A stretch of 64,000 nucleotides of DNA from JADGGM01 sp027307005. Its GTDB lineage: Bacteria > Gemmatimonadota > Gemmatimonadetes > Gemmatimonadales > Gemmatimonadaceae. The notes beneath the pieces are model-generated. The model was not told where the DNA came from, ran no database searches, and saw nothing but the letters and a program-made list of their open reading frames with translations. The stretch spans positions 9,960 to 73,959 of the forward strand of contig DATIEP010000026.1 in NCBI GenBank assembly GCA_035455745.1. Direction: 5' to 3'. Below are positions 35,937 to 44,637 of the stretch, one piece after another. Positions within the stretch are counted from its first letter, which is position 1. Each line of letters begins with the position of its first letter. The position numbers and the translations under genes were made by a program.

Positions 35937-36532
35937 CAGGCGTATTTTTCCTCTAAAAGGACCTGGAGCGCCTCGCGTGCCCTGTGCACGCGCATCTTCA
36001 GTGCCCCGACAGTTGTTCCTAACAGATCCGCCATCTCTTCGTACGACCGGCCTTCGACGTGCTTCATGACAAATGCCTCTCGAAGCGACGGCGCCAATTG
36101 GGCCAACGCGCGATCCAGATCCGACCGCAGCTCGGTCCGGTCAAGGTCTTCTTCCGGCGTCGCAAACGCGGAGGGTTGATCATCCTCCTCGTAACTCAGA
36201 TGCGTGCGGCGAATGTTCTTGAGCCAGTCCTTGCACCCGTTCGCCACGATCCGGAAAATCCAAGCATCGAAACGCCCATGCACCTCGGCCAGATGCTGGT
36301 ACGCTTTTATGAATGACGCTTGAAGGATGTCTTCGGCGACATCCGGACTTCCCGTCATGCCGAGTGCGTGCCGATACAGCGGATCGCTGTAGCGTCTGAT
36401 GAGCATTCCAAACGCATTGCGATCACCAGCCAGCACGCGCCCGATCACTTCATGATCCGCTTCCTGCGAATCCGCGGCGCGAGGCGCTATCATCACTGAG
36501 GTCGTTTTCACGCCGCTAGTGTAACGCTTCAT
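35936..36532 (-). CDS. ECF-family RNA polymerase sigma factor
   Basis: About 198 residues with sigma region 2 (RNAFGMLIRRYSDPLYRHALGMTGSPDVAEDILQ, split by the usual spacing) and region 4 (LAPSLREAFVMKHVEGRSYEEMADLLG) joined by an acidic linker. The exact start is uncertain: ATGs at 36532 and 36493 and a GTG at 36511 all fit, and none has a strong ribosome site. The start of the downstream anti-sigma gene overlaps its stop codon. The unit is likely autoregulated, as most ECF pairs are, but I cannot identify the promoter. Confidence 0.93.
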   Translation of the reverse strand: MKRYTSGVKTTSVMIAPRAADSQEADHEVIGRVLAGDRNAFGMLIRRYSDPLYRHALGMTGSPDVAEDILQASFIKAYQHLAEVHGRFDAWIFRIVANGCKDWLKNIRRTHLSYEEDDQPSAFATPEEDLDRTELRSDLDRALAQLAPSLREAFVMKHVEGRSYEEMADLLGTTVGALKMRVHRAREALQVLLEEKYA

Positions 36533-36630
36533 GCGCCCCCTGGACAGTCCTGACGAACCCGGGAGCGGTCGAACGAGGGTGGCCATGCTCACGGGACGAG
36601 CAGAATGGCCGAACGTAACGTCCCGAATGA

Positions 36631-37746
36631 CTACCGAAGTCGCGCATGATAGAGAAGCTCCCGTAAGGCATCCACCCGATAGCGTCGCTTCGCGTGATCG
36701 CTGTCGGCGCGGTACCGCCGGTATTCGCGCACGAACCGGCGGCTTCGCCCATCGATCGAGGCCTCATCCAGGATCCGCTGCACAACGGCCTCACTGAGCA
36801 ACCCTTCCGAGTTGTAGCTGAGCAGCACATGTCGGGCCTGCGTTGCCGCGAGCAAATCGCGCAGGGCGCGTTCGGCTCCTTTGGGCGAACACCATGCGCT
36901 TCGCGTGGAGCCTGTTGCGTCGCGCACCAGTCCCGTCTTGCCGCGAACGGCGGGCGCCTCGGAGAACCAGCCGCGCGCGATGATCTCCGGGATATGGTAG
37001 TAGCCGGCGTACTGGCGGCTGTTGTACGGCGGGTCGACGTAGAGCAGCTCGATCGGCCCCAAGCTCGATGCCACCGTCTCGGCGTCCTCCAGATGCGCGG
37101 TGGATCCGCGCGCACCTCGGAGCGGCAGTCGCGGCTCGAGATCGAGCGCCCGCTTCGCGTTGGGCTGCCACGACTTGATGTAGGCCGCGTACACGCCTGC
37201 GGTGTTGGCGACACGATCCGCCGCCTCGAGCAACGCGGCGAGCAGCATGTAGAACGCGTCGTCGCCGATCAATCCTTCCTTGCGCCACTCGTCCAGGCGT
37301 GCGCGAATCGCATCGATGCGCATCGCGTTTTCGTCGGTGAAATACATGCGGCCGCCAGCCGGCGCATAGTGCGCCGCAATGAATCCGCGTGCGGGCTCGA
37401 GCCACCGCGCGAGGTATTCGCAGACGAGCGGCACCGCGCCGTGTCCCCGACACGTGACTGCCGCTCGAAACCGTTCCGAGCGCATGGCGCGACGAACGTC
37501 CGGATCGCCGGCGCGCAGCTCGGCAAAGCTCGGCACCCGCTGCGACACGACGTACGCGCGCTGAAAGACGTACGAGTACGTCATGATGTCGCTCGACGCG
37601 ACGCGCCAACCGGCGGACTTGAGCTCGCGCCCAACGACGGCCGTGCCCGCGCATGCATCGTGCGCCGCCCCGGGACGGATGCCGAGCGCGGCGACCGTCT
37701 CCAGGATGAATGGCAGGAGCCGCGTCTTGTTACCGATGTAGCGCAC
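36631..37746 (-). CDS. Orphan D12-class adenine-specific DNA methyltransferase
   Basis: A 371-residue N6-adenine methyltransferase of the Dam/D12 class. Motif X is MRYIGNKTRLLPFI at the start, motif I (SAM binding) is DACAGTAVVG, and the catalytic motif IV is VDPPYNSRQY. The region between them is the likely target-recognition part. No restriction endonuclease gene is next to it, so it is an orphan, either regulatory or a relic of a lost restriction system. It lies in a 4.6-kb stretch lacking the GTTAGGC heptamer, which may mark a different history. The recognition sequence cannot be read from the protein. Confidence 0.85.
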   Translation of the reverse strand: MRYIGNKTRLLPFILETVAALGIRPGAAHDACAGTAVVGRELKSAGWRVASSDIMTYSYVFQRAYVVSQRVPSFAELRAGDPDVRRAMRSERFRAAVTCRGHGAVPLVCEYLARWLEPARGFIAAHYAPAGGRMYFTDENAMRIDAIRARLDEWRKEGLIGDDAFYMLLAALLEAADRVANTAGVYAAYIKSWQPNAKRALDLEPRLPLRGARGSTAHLEDAETVASSLGPIELLYVDPPYNSRQYAGYYHIPEIIARGWFSEAPAVRGKTGLVRDATGSTRSAWCSPKGAERALRDLLAATQARHVLLSYNSEGLLSEAVVQRILDEASIDGRSRRFVREYRRYRADSDHAKRRYRVDALRELLYHARLR

Positions 37747-37788
37747 GATGCTCCGCGGAAGACGGCGCGTGCCCCGGCCTTGCGTTAG

Positions 37789-38889
37789 TCACTGGAATAC
37801 CGCCCAACCGCGCGCGCGAATCTCGGCGCCGTGCTCATTCAGGCGCGGCGGAGGATAGCGGATGGTGCCCGGTACGGACGGGCCGACGCCGGTGAGCGGC
37901 GATGCCTGTGCCTCGCGCAGCGCCTCGAGCACGGTGAGCACCATGCCGCATGGCACACCGGCACGGTCGAGCGCGGCGGCCACGTCCGCGGCCGAGCGCT
38001 CCTTGACGCGTCCGGCCACGGCCTCGACGACACGATCGCGCTGCGCGACGCGTCCGGCGTTCGACGCGAGACTGGAATCGTTCGCCAGATCATCCAGTCC
38101 TAACGCACGGGCGCATGATCTCCACTGCGCGTCGTTGCCGACGGCGATCACTATGGGTCGATCCCGGGCGTCGAAAAGCTCGTAGGGCACGAGATTCGGA
38201 TGGGCGTTGCCCCACCGCCTGGCGTCGCGCCCCGTCACGAGCGCGTTCTGCGCGACGTTCACGAGCGCCGCCGCTGCGCTCTGCGCGAGCGATGTGATCA
38301 CGTGCCGGCCCTCGCCCGTACGCGCGACCGAGACTAACGCAGCCAGCGTAGAGATCGCCGCGTCTTTGCCGGCAATGACGTCGGCCAATGCGACGCCGAC
38401 TTTCATCGGCCTCCCTCCGGGCTCGCCGGTAATGGCCATCCAGCCGCGCTCGGCTTGCACGACATAGTCGTAGCCCGGCCGGGCGCTGTCTGCGCCGAAG
38501 CCGGTGATCGTGCACCACACGAGTCGGGGGAATCGTGCGCGAATCCGTTCCGGATCGAGTCCGTATCGTTGGAGTGTGCCGGGGCGAAAGTTGTCGACCA
38601 CGACGTCGGCGCCGGCAATGAGCTCTTCAATGAGTGTGCGATCCCGATCGGCGCTCAGATCGGCCGCGATACTTTTTTTGTTGCGATTGATGCTGAGGTA
38701 GTAGGCGCTCTCGCCGCGGTCGTCGAATGGCGGCCCCCAGGTTCGGGTGTCGTCGCCAATATCCGGGCGTTCGACCTTGATGACGTTTGCGCCGAGGTCG
38801 CCGAGCATCATTGTGCAAAGCGGGCCTGCGAGAACTCGGCTCAAGTCGAGGACGTTGGTATCGAGCAGTTGACGCGTTTCTGTCGCCAT
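37789..38889 (-). CDS. CaiB/BaiF (family III) CoA-transferase
   Basis: A 366-residue family III CoA-transferase, which moves CoA between carboxylic acids through an aspartyl intermediate. The catalytic Asp is in PGYDYVVQAERG. Other family blocks are LDLSRVLAGPLCTMMLGDLGA at the start and DVVVDNFRPGTLQRYGLD. At 366 residues it is somewhat shorter than formyl-CoA transferase. The ATG at 38889 is chosen over more upstream starts because the family begins there. It is separated by 42 bp from the methyltransferase gene on the same strand. The acid pair is unknown. Confidence 0.9.
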   Translation of the reverse strand: MATETRQLLDTNVLDLSRVLAGPLCTMMLGDLGANVIKVERPDIGDDTRTWGPPFDDRGESAYYLSINRNKKSIAADLSADRDRTLIEELIAGADVVVDNFRPGTLQRYGLDPERIRARFPRLVWCTITGFGADSARPGYDYVVQAERGWMAITGEPGGRPMKVGVALADVIAGKDAAISTLAALVSVARTGEGRHVITSLAQSAAAALVNVAQNALVTGRDARRWGNAHPNLVPYELFDARDRPIVIAVGNDAQWRSCARALGLDDLANDSSLASNAGRVAQRDRVVEAVAGRVKERSAADVAAALDRAGVPCGMVLTVLEALREAQASPLTGVGPSVPGTIRYPPPRLNEHGAEIRARGWAVFQ

Positions 38890-38984
38890 AAGCATGCTAT
38901 GCTGTACTGACAAAAATGCCTCGAGGATCCTTCCGCAGAGGGAATGCACTACAACCGCGATCTCCGGAACGTGCGGTCAACGAC

Positions 38985-39012
38985 TTGCGTAGCTACCGTG
39001 AAATCATATACT
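38985..39012 (+). promoter_or_regulatory. Candidate sigma70 promoter for the phasin-like gene
   Basis: TTGCGT (38985-38990) and TATACT (39007-39012) are separated by 16 bp. The -10 box matches 5/6 and the -35 box only 3/6. The box lies in an A+T-rich patch of the 256-bp divergent spacer between the CoA-transferase and phasin-like genes. It would give a leader of about 125 nt. Confidence 0.35.
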
Positions 39013-39145
39013 TACCGGCGCTTGACCAACGGTTGGGACGAGGATGCCGAAGCGCCCCCCATTGCGCCCGCGATCCGACCTTCGTTTGCCCGCGACGTCA
39101 CACACGCTGCGTCACTTACTGCCCGATAGGGAGCGCACTACTCGT

Positions 39146-39739
39146 ATGGTGGACAAGCCGCCAGCCGCAGAAACGAAGGCCCCCGACCTCCCACCGGCAG
39201 CGCCGCCGGCGCAGCCAGGTGTCCCGCGGCGAGCCCCTGGACATCGCAGCACGGACGCGCGCGACACTGTCGCCGAAATGGCGCTCAGGGCGCAAGAAAT
39301 CAGTCAAGAGGCCGGCAGCAAGATCGCCCAGGCGATCAAGGATGTCATCAACGCTGCTGCCGGACTCGCCGGCTTCGCCATCGAAAGTGCGCGGGACATC
39401 GTGCAGTACATGGTGCGGCGTGGCCAGATGACGCAGGAGGAAGCCGACCGGATCATTCGCGAGGTCGAGGAAGCGCACGGCAAGCGCAAGCCGGCCGCGA
39501 AGCAGGCCGCATCGCCTCCTCCGGTCGCGCCCGTGCCGGTGCCGCCGATCAAGAAAATCGCACCGACCACAGCAGCCGAGAAAGCGCCCGTCGCGTCTGC
39601 TCCGGGTGTCAAGCCAGCTCAGAAGGCGGCGAAGACCGTGCACGCAGCGCATACGGCAAGCCGGCCCGCCGGGAAAAAACACACGGCTGCATCCCGCCCA
39701 AAGCCAAGCGCCAAGAAAGCGGGGAAGAAAAAGCGCTGA
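39146..39739 (+). CDS. Phasin-like protein with histone H1-like Ala/Lys/Pro tail
   Basis: A 197-residue protein in three parts: a Pro/Ala-rich head, a central helical part (about 45-110) with the pattern YMVRRGQMTQEEADRIIREVEEA seen in PhaF/PhaI-type phasins (given split: MVRRGQMTQEEA then DRIIREVEEA), and a C-terminal tail rich in Ala, Lys and Pro like histone H1. PhaF-like phasins coat polyhydroxyalkanoate granules and tie them to the nucleoid through such tails. No PHA synthase gene is in the window, so the granule role is inferred. Its stop is one base from the convergent otsB stop. Confidence 0.65.
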   Translation: MVDKPPAAETKAPDLPPAAPPAQPGVPRRAPGHRSTDARDTVAEMALRAQEISQEAGSKIAQAIKDVINAAAGLAGFAIESARDIVQYMVRRGQMTQEEADRIIREVEEAHGKRKPAAKQAASPPPVAPVPVPPIKKIAPTTAAEKAPVASAPGVKPAQKAAKTVHAAHTASRPAGKKHTAASRPKPSAKKAGKKKR

Positions 39740-39740
39740 G

Positions 39741-40556
39741 TCATGATTCGCCGCGCGCGGCTATCCCGCGCGCGGTTGCAATCCAGTCGAGAAATTGCGC
39801 CACCGCGGCGGTGTCGTCGAGCGAAAACTCGGCCGACGTGTGGGCGTGACCGTCGTGCCCCACCCGCGCCGTGACTGCCGCGGGGATCTCCGCTCGCAGC
39901 CGCGCAAAGGCGTCCTCGTCGGTGGCGTCGTCGCCGACGTAGAGCACAGCGCCTGGACCGTCGCCGATGATCTCGTGCGTTAGGCGAAGCGCGGCGGTGC
40001 CTTTGTTGACGTCGGCGTTGGGCCGGAGCTCCAGCACCTTCTTGCCCTCCAGCACGCGGAGTCCGTGGGCGTCCGCCGCCGCCCGCACGGCGGCGCGCAG
40101 CGGTCCGGCCACCGACGGCGCGGCGAGCCGAAAGTGCACGCTCGCCGTCCAGCGCTTGTCCTCCACGATCACGCCCGGCATCGACGCCGCCGTGGCGGCG
40201 ATCGATTGCAGCGCCGCCTCGATCGCGCCGCGCGCGTCGCCTAACGCAGCGCCGGCGACCGCGCGCCCATCGGGCCGCAGCACCTCGAACCCGTGGTTGC
40301 CAATGATCCACGCGCCGCGGACGCCGGCGAGCCGCGTGACATCCGCCGCCGCACGACCGGACACGAACGCGACGGTCACGCCCGGGTGCGCGGCTAACGC
40401 CGCCAGCAGTCGCCGCGTCTCGTTGGGCACGGCGGCATCTTCGGGACGCGGCGCAATCGGCGCCAGCGTGCCGTCTATGTCGAGCATGGACAGGAGCGGC
40501 GACCCGCTCAGCCGCGCGGCGACATCGGCGGCCACGGGAAGCAGCGGACGCGTCAC
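39741..40556 (-). CDS. otsB: Trehalose-6-phosphate phosphatase
   Basis: A 271-residue HAD-superfamily phosphatase that removes phosphate from trehalose-6-phosphate. The nucleophile motif is MLDIDGTLAP, and the metal-binding motif near the C-terminus is YVGDDATDEDAF. It starts with a GTG that overlaps the otsA stop (GTGA), so the two trehalose enzymes are co-translated. Trehalose here would act as a compatible solute and desiccation protectant. Confidence 0.95.
   Translation of the reverse strand: MTRPLLPVAADVAARLSGSPLLSMLDIDGTLAPIAPRPEDAAVPNETRRLLAALAAHPGVTVAFVSGRAAADVTRLAGVRGAWIIGNHGFEVLRPDGRAVAGAALGDARGAIEAALQSIAATAASMPGVIVEDKRWTASVHFRLAAPSVAGPLRAAVRAAADAHGLRVLEGKKVLELRPNADVNKGTAALRLTHEIIGDGPGAVLYVGDDATDEDAFARLRAEIPAAVTARVGHDGHAHTSAEFSLDDTAAVAQFLDWIATARGIAARGES
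39751..39775. terminator. Hairpin inside the 3' end of otsB
   Basis: A perfect 10-bp GC-only inverted repeat (39751-39760 with 39766-39775) with a 5-nt loop is encoded in the last codons of otsB, right where the convergent phasin-like and otsB genes meet. The two stop codons are one base apart, so there is no room for an intergenic terminator. No T-tract follows, so its use as a terminator is inferred. Confidence 0.4.
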
Positions 40557-42058
40557 GCCGCGCCGGTCTCCTGCGAACGCTCGGCGATGATGGCCTCGGT
40601 TCGGCTGAGCACCGCCGCCAGCCAATCGAAGATGGTTCGGCTGCGCAGCTGCGTGCGCATGCGGTGCATCCGGACGCGGCGCTCGCCATCGCCCATGTTC
40701 ACCGCGCGGCGAATGCCTTCCACGAAGCCATCGATGTTGAACGGGTTGATGAGCACCGCGCCGTCGATCTCCTCGGCGGCCCCGGTGAATCGACTCAGCA
40801 CCAGCACGCCGCGCTCTTCGATCTGACAGGCGACGAATTCCTTCGCCACCAGGTTCATGCCGTCCTGCAGCGACGACACGAGGCACAAGTCCGCGGCGCG
40901 ATACACCCCGGCCAGCAGTTCGGCGCTGACGTTCTCGTGCACCAGCACGATCGGCGTCCACGTCCGGGTGCGGAAGCGCGCGTTGATCTCGAGCACGCCA
41001 CGCACCATCTCTTCCTCGAGCGTGCGGTACGCCGAGATCTCCGACCGTGACGGCGTGGCCACGAGGAGGAACGTGAAGCGTTCTCGCATCTCGGGGTGTT
41101 GCTCCCAGAGCAGCCGCAGCGCGCGCAGACGCTCCGGTATGCCCTTGGTGTAGTCGACGCGGTCCACGCCGACGCCTAACCGGCAATCGTTCTTGGCATA
41201 GCGCGAGCGCAAGCGCTCGGCGAGCGCCGCATTCACCGGCGTGGCAGCCATACGCTCGTAGCGCTCGACGTCGATGCTGATCGGATACACGCCGATCTCG
41301 ACGACGCGCCCGTCGAATCGCACCGTGAACGTCTCGGCGTCGATCTCGGCTTCGGGAATGAACTCGGCGACGCAACCGAGGAAGTTGAGCGCGTACCGCT
41401 CGGTGTGGAATTCGATCAGATCGTTGCCGAGCAGTCCGCGCAGGAGCGCTTCATCGACGTCGATAGGCAGCAGGCGGAGAATGTCGGCTGGAGGAAACGG
41501 AATATGCCAGAACTGATGGAGCAGCTGCGGCTCGACGAGGTCGCGGATCATCGAAGCCGCGAGGCCGAAATGATAGTCCTGGATCCAGACTACTGGCCTC
41601 TTGTCCGCACGCCGGATTTCATCCGCCACGGCGTGCGCGAACTTCGCGTTCACGTGCTGGTAGCGCTCCCAAAACTCGTCGCGATACGAGAAGTGCTGTA
41701 CGAGCAGGTGACACAGCGGCCAGAGCGAGCTGTTGGCGAAGCCCAGGTAGAAGCCGTCGACGTCGGCGGCGTCCAGGAAAACGCGGCGCAGCGTGTATGC
41801 GTTAGTCTGTGGGGGCACGCGCAAGCGTCCGTGCGCATCGGCGGTATGTTCATCGGCGCTGCCCGAGCCCCATGCCACCCAGACGCCGTGCGTCGCTTGC
41901 ATGGTTGGATCGAGCGCGGACACCAAACCGCCGGGCGGTTGCCGGACCTCGATCGCGCGTTCGCCGCTCGCGCCTTCGACGAACCGATGCTCGTACGGCT
42001 CCCGGTTCGAGAGCATGATGAGCGTCCGATCAACGAGGTATCGCGAGAGGTCTGGCAT
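40553..42058 (-). CDS. otsA: Trehalose-6-phosphate synthase
   Basis: A 501-residue GT20 glycosyltransferase joining UDP- or ADP-glucose to glucose-6-phosphate. Conserved parts are LSNREPYEHRF at the start, WIQDYHFGL, GVDRVDYTKGIPERL and SLQDGMNLVAKEFVAC. The ATG at 42058 is favoured over the GTG at 42079 because the protein-like sequence begins there. otsB follows with a four-base overlap. Divergent from the GHMP kinase gene across 206 bp. Confidence 0.96.
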   Translation of the reverse strand: MPDLSRYLVDRTLIMLSNREPYEHRFVEGASGERAIEVRQPPGGLVSALDPTMQATHGVWVAWGSGSADEHTADAHGRLRVPPQTNAYTLRRVFLDAADVDGFYLGFANSSLWPLCHLLVQHFSYRDEFWERYQHVNAKFAHAVADEIRRADKRPVVWIQDYHFGLAASMIRDLVEPQLLHQFWHIPFPPADILRLLPIDVDEALLRGLLGNDLIEFHTERYALNFLGCVAEFIPEAEIDAETFTVRFDGRVVEIGVYPISIDVERYERMAATPVNAALAERLRSRYAKNDCRLGVGVDRVDYTKGIPERLRALRLLWEQHPEMRERFTFLLVATPSRSEISAYRTLEEEMVRGVLEINARFRTRTWTPIVLVHENVSAELLAGVYRAADLCLVSSLQDGMNLVAKEFVACQIEERGVLVLSRFTGAAEEIDGAVLINPFNIDGFVEGIRRAVNMGDGERRVRMHRMRTQLRSRTIFDWLAAVLSRTEAIIAERSQETGAA

Positions 42059-42264
42059 CGGGCACCTGGCAGGACGCACGAGGGGACGGGAACTCTATCA
42101 TGGCCATCATGCAACAGTCTGGCAATCGAGCGGCCAGGAACTAGGTTTCCATTTCCCACCGCCTCGAACCCCGCTACGTACGATGGAATATGCACTCGCC
42201 CCGACGGTTTAGCGCTCGCCGCTGCATGGGACGTCACCTCGCACACCGACCTTCGAGCTGAACC

Positions 42265-43224
42265 GTGCGTGAGGTGACGGCACGTGCGCCGGTGCGCATC
42301 GACTTCGGTGGGGGTTGGACGGACGTCCCGCCGTACCCGCAGGAAGAAGGCGGCTGCGTCTGCAATCTCGCCATCGCCCGTTACGCGACCGCGCGCCTCA
42401 CGGATCGCGGCGTTGCGCTGCACGTAGATGCGCACGAGGAAGACCAGGCCTTACCACTGGCGGCGCTGGAGCGGGCCGGCGTTTCGCACGTATCGCTCGA
42501 TCTCCGCAACGATTTCCCGCGCGGCGCCGGGTTGGGTGGGTCGTCGGCGGCCGGGGTGGCGATTCAAGCCGCGCTCGCGTCGTGGCGAGGCGAGTCGCTC
42601 GAGGCAACCGCGCTCGCCGAGCGCAGCCGTGCGGTCGAGACGGAAGGGCTGCAGGTGCCGGGCGGGAGCCAGGACCACTACGCTGCTGCGTTAGGCGGCG
42701 CGCTCGAGTTGCGTTTCGGCACGGCCGTCGAGGCGCGGCGCATCGCGCTGCCGCCCGCGCGCCGGGCGGAGATCGAGCGGCGGTGCATCGTGGGGTTCAC
42801 CGGCGAGTCGCGCCTCTCGGGCCGCACGATCACCGCGGTGATCGACGCGTATCGCGCACGCGAGCCCCGCGTGACCGCGGCCCTCGCGCGGATGAAGGCG
42901 CTCGCCGCACGGATGGCGCAGGCGCTGGAGCACGGGTCGATCGATGAGCTGTCGATGCTGGTCGACGAACACTGGCAGTTTCAGCGAAGCCTGCACGCGC
43001 GCATCTCCACGCCGGGCATCGAGCGTGTCCTCGACATGGCGCGCCGGGCGGGCGCCACCGGCGGCAAAGCGTTAGGCGCGTCGGGCGGCGGCAGCGTCCT
43101 GGTGATCGCTCCCGACGCGGCGGTCGACGCGGTCCGCGCCGCGGTGGCATCCGTGGCCGTGCCGCTCCCGTTCACGATCGACCTGGACGGCGCGCGGCTC
43201 GTCGACATCGCGGTGCCCGCATGA
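42265..43224 (+). CDS. GHMP-family sugar kinase (HddA-like)
   Basis: A 319-residue GHMP kinase. The start APVRIDFGGGWTDVPPY is typical of D-glycero-D-manno-heptose-7-phosphate kinase (HddA) and related fucose-type kinases, and the ATP loop is PRGAGLGGSSAAG. The C-terminal GHMP segment GASGGGSVLVIAP is also present. It starts with a GTG at 42265. A heptose or deoxysugar phosphate role would fit cell-surface glycan synthesis, but no other heptose genes are adjacent. The M20 peptidase overlaps its stop (ATGA). Confidence 0.9.
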   Translation: MREVTARAPVRIDFGGGWTDVPPYPQEEGGCVCNLAIARYATARLTDRGVALHVDAHEEDQALPLAALERAGVSHVSLDLRNDFPRGAGLGGSSAAGVAIQAALASWRGESLEATALAERSRAVETEGLQVPGGSQDHYAAALGGALELRFGTAVEARRIALPPARRAEIERRCIVGFTGESRLSGRTITAVIDAYRAREPRVTAALARMKALAARMAQALEHGSIDELSMLVDEHWQFQRSLHARISTPGIERVLDMARRAGATGGKALGASGGGSVLVIAPDAAVDAVRAAVASVAVPLPFTIDLDGARLVDIAVPA

Positions 43225-44393
43225 CGGTCGCGCTCGGCGATGCGGTGGCGCTCGCGCAAACGCTCGTGCGCGTCGACTCGCGCAATCCATCGCTCGTTCC
43301 CGGTGCGCCGGGCGAAGGACCCGTCGCGCGCGCACTCGCCGAAGTGTTACGCTCGTGGGGCTTCGCCGCCGAAGTCGCCGATGCGGCGCCTAACCGGCCG
43401 AACGTCGTTGCGCGCGTCGGGCGGGCCGGCGGACGCACGCTCATGTTCAACGGCCATCTGGATGTCGTCGGAACGGACGGCATGACGCACGAGCCGTTCG
43501 CGGCAACCGAACGCGATGGCTCGATCTGGGGCCGCGGATCGTCCGACATGAAGGGCGGCGTGGCCGCGATGTGCGCCGCCGCAGCGCGCGCCGCCGCCAC
43601 CGGGCTCGATTGCGAGATCATTATCACTGCCGTCGCCGATGAGGAGTACGGCAGCATCGGCACGCGTGCGCTGATCGACCGCGGCGTGCGGGCCGATGCG
43701 GCGATCGTCACCGAGCCGACGCGCCTGGCCATCGCGCCGGCGCATCGCGGCTTCGTGTGGATCACGGTCACGGTGCGCGGTCGCGCGGCGCACGGCAGCC
43801 GCTACGACGTGGGCATCGATGCCATTCGTCATGCGGGGCTGCTATTGGTCGAGCTCGACGCTCTCGAGTCGAGCGAGCTCGTTCACCGTACCCACCCGCT
43901 GCTCGGCCATGCATCGTGGCACGCGTCGACGATCGATGGCGGGTCAGGCATGTCGACGTATCCCGACCGCTGCACGCTGCGCATCGAACGGCGCACCTTG
44001 CCCGGGGAGACGCCGGCGCAGGCCGTCGAGGAAGTGTGCGACGCGTGCGCACGAGTGCGCGCAACGCATCCGTCGTTCGACGCCGTCGTTGCGTTAGACC
44101 TGGCCCAGAATCCGAGCGATGTCGCCGTCGATGCGCCCGTCGTGCGGCGGCTCGGGCGCGCGCTGGCGTCGATCGGAGAGCCAGCGCGCGTCGAGGGACT
44201 CAGCGCCTGGACCGACGCGGCGTTGCTGAACGAGGCGGACATCCCCGCCATCTGCTTCGGGCCCGGCGACATCGCTCGCGCGCATGCAGCCGTCGAGTGG
44301 ATCGAGATCGACGAGATCGAGCGGGCGACTCGTGTCCTCACCACCCTCGCCGGTGCCTGGACCCGCGACGAGGACCCGGTATGGCGCACTTGA
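43221..44393 (+). CDS. M20-family metallopeptidase (ArgE/DapE/ACY1 type)
   Basis: A 390-residue di-zinc amidohydrolase or peptidase. Metal and catalytic residues are visible in FNGHLDVVG, GRGSSDMKGG and TAVADEEYGS. The dimerisation domain starts around residue 175 with HRGFVWITVTVRGRAAHGS. It is expected to cleave an N-acyl amino acid or dipeptide. It is coupled upstream to the GHMP kinase by ATGA, and the small gene downstream starts 13 bp inside it. Substrate unknown. Confidence 0.92.
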   Translation: MTVALGDAVALAQTLVRVDSRNPSLVPGAPGEGPVARALAEVLRSWGFAAEVADAAPNRPNVVARVGRAGGRTLMFNGHLDVVGTDGMTHEPFAATERDGSIWGRGSSDMKGGVAAMCAAAARAAATGLDCEIIITAVADEEYGSIGTRALIDRGVRADAAIVTEPTRLAIAPAHRGFVWITVTVRGRAAHGSRYDVGIDAIRHAGLLLVELDALESSELVHRTHPLLGHASWHASTIDGGSGMSTYPDRCTLRIERRTLPGETPAQAVEEVCDACARVRATHPSFDAVVALDLAQNPSDVAVDAPVVRRLGRALASIGEPARVEGLSAWTDAALLNEADIPAICFGPGDIARAHAAVEWIEIDEIERATRVLTTLAGAWTRDEDPVWRT

Positions 44394-44599
44394 CGCCGGC
44401 GGACTACGATGCGCTCGAGCGCGCGATCGCACACGCAACGCGTGTCGTGGTCATGCGGCGCGGCACCGAGTACGTGATCGTCCCGCGTCGGCTGCGCACC
44501 GAAGGCCGCCGCGAGGTGATCGAGGCGACCAATCCGACCACCGGCGACGCGCTCGCATTTTCGCTGGACGACATCGACACGATCACCGTCGTTCGTTAG
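44381..44599 (+). CDS. Small uncharacterised protein
   Basis: A 72-residue protein from an ATG that lies 13 bp inside the end of the M20 gene. It is charged and predicted to be alpha plus beta: a helix (TPADYDALERAIAHA), then strands (RVVVMRRG, YVIVPRRLR) and a final DALAFSLDDIDTITVVR. The end recalls the small strand-rich domain of WYL proteins, but that is only an impression. Overlap with the M20 gene and lack of a gap before the RNase H gene support a real gene. Confidence 0.55.
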   Translation: MAHLTPADYDALERAIAHATRVVVMRRGTEYVIVPRRLRTEGRREVIEATNPTTGDALAFSLDDIDTITVVR

Positions 44600-44637
44600 G
44601 ACGGCGCCATCCGGATTTCACACCGAGGCTGCAATCT

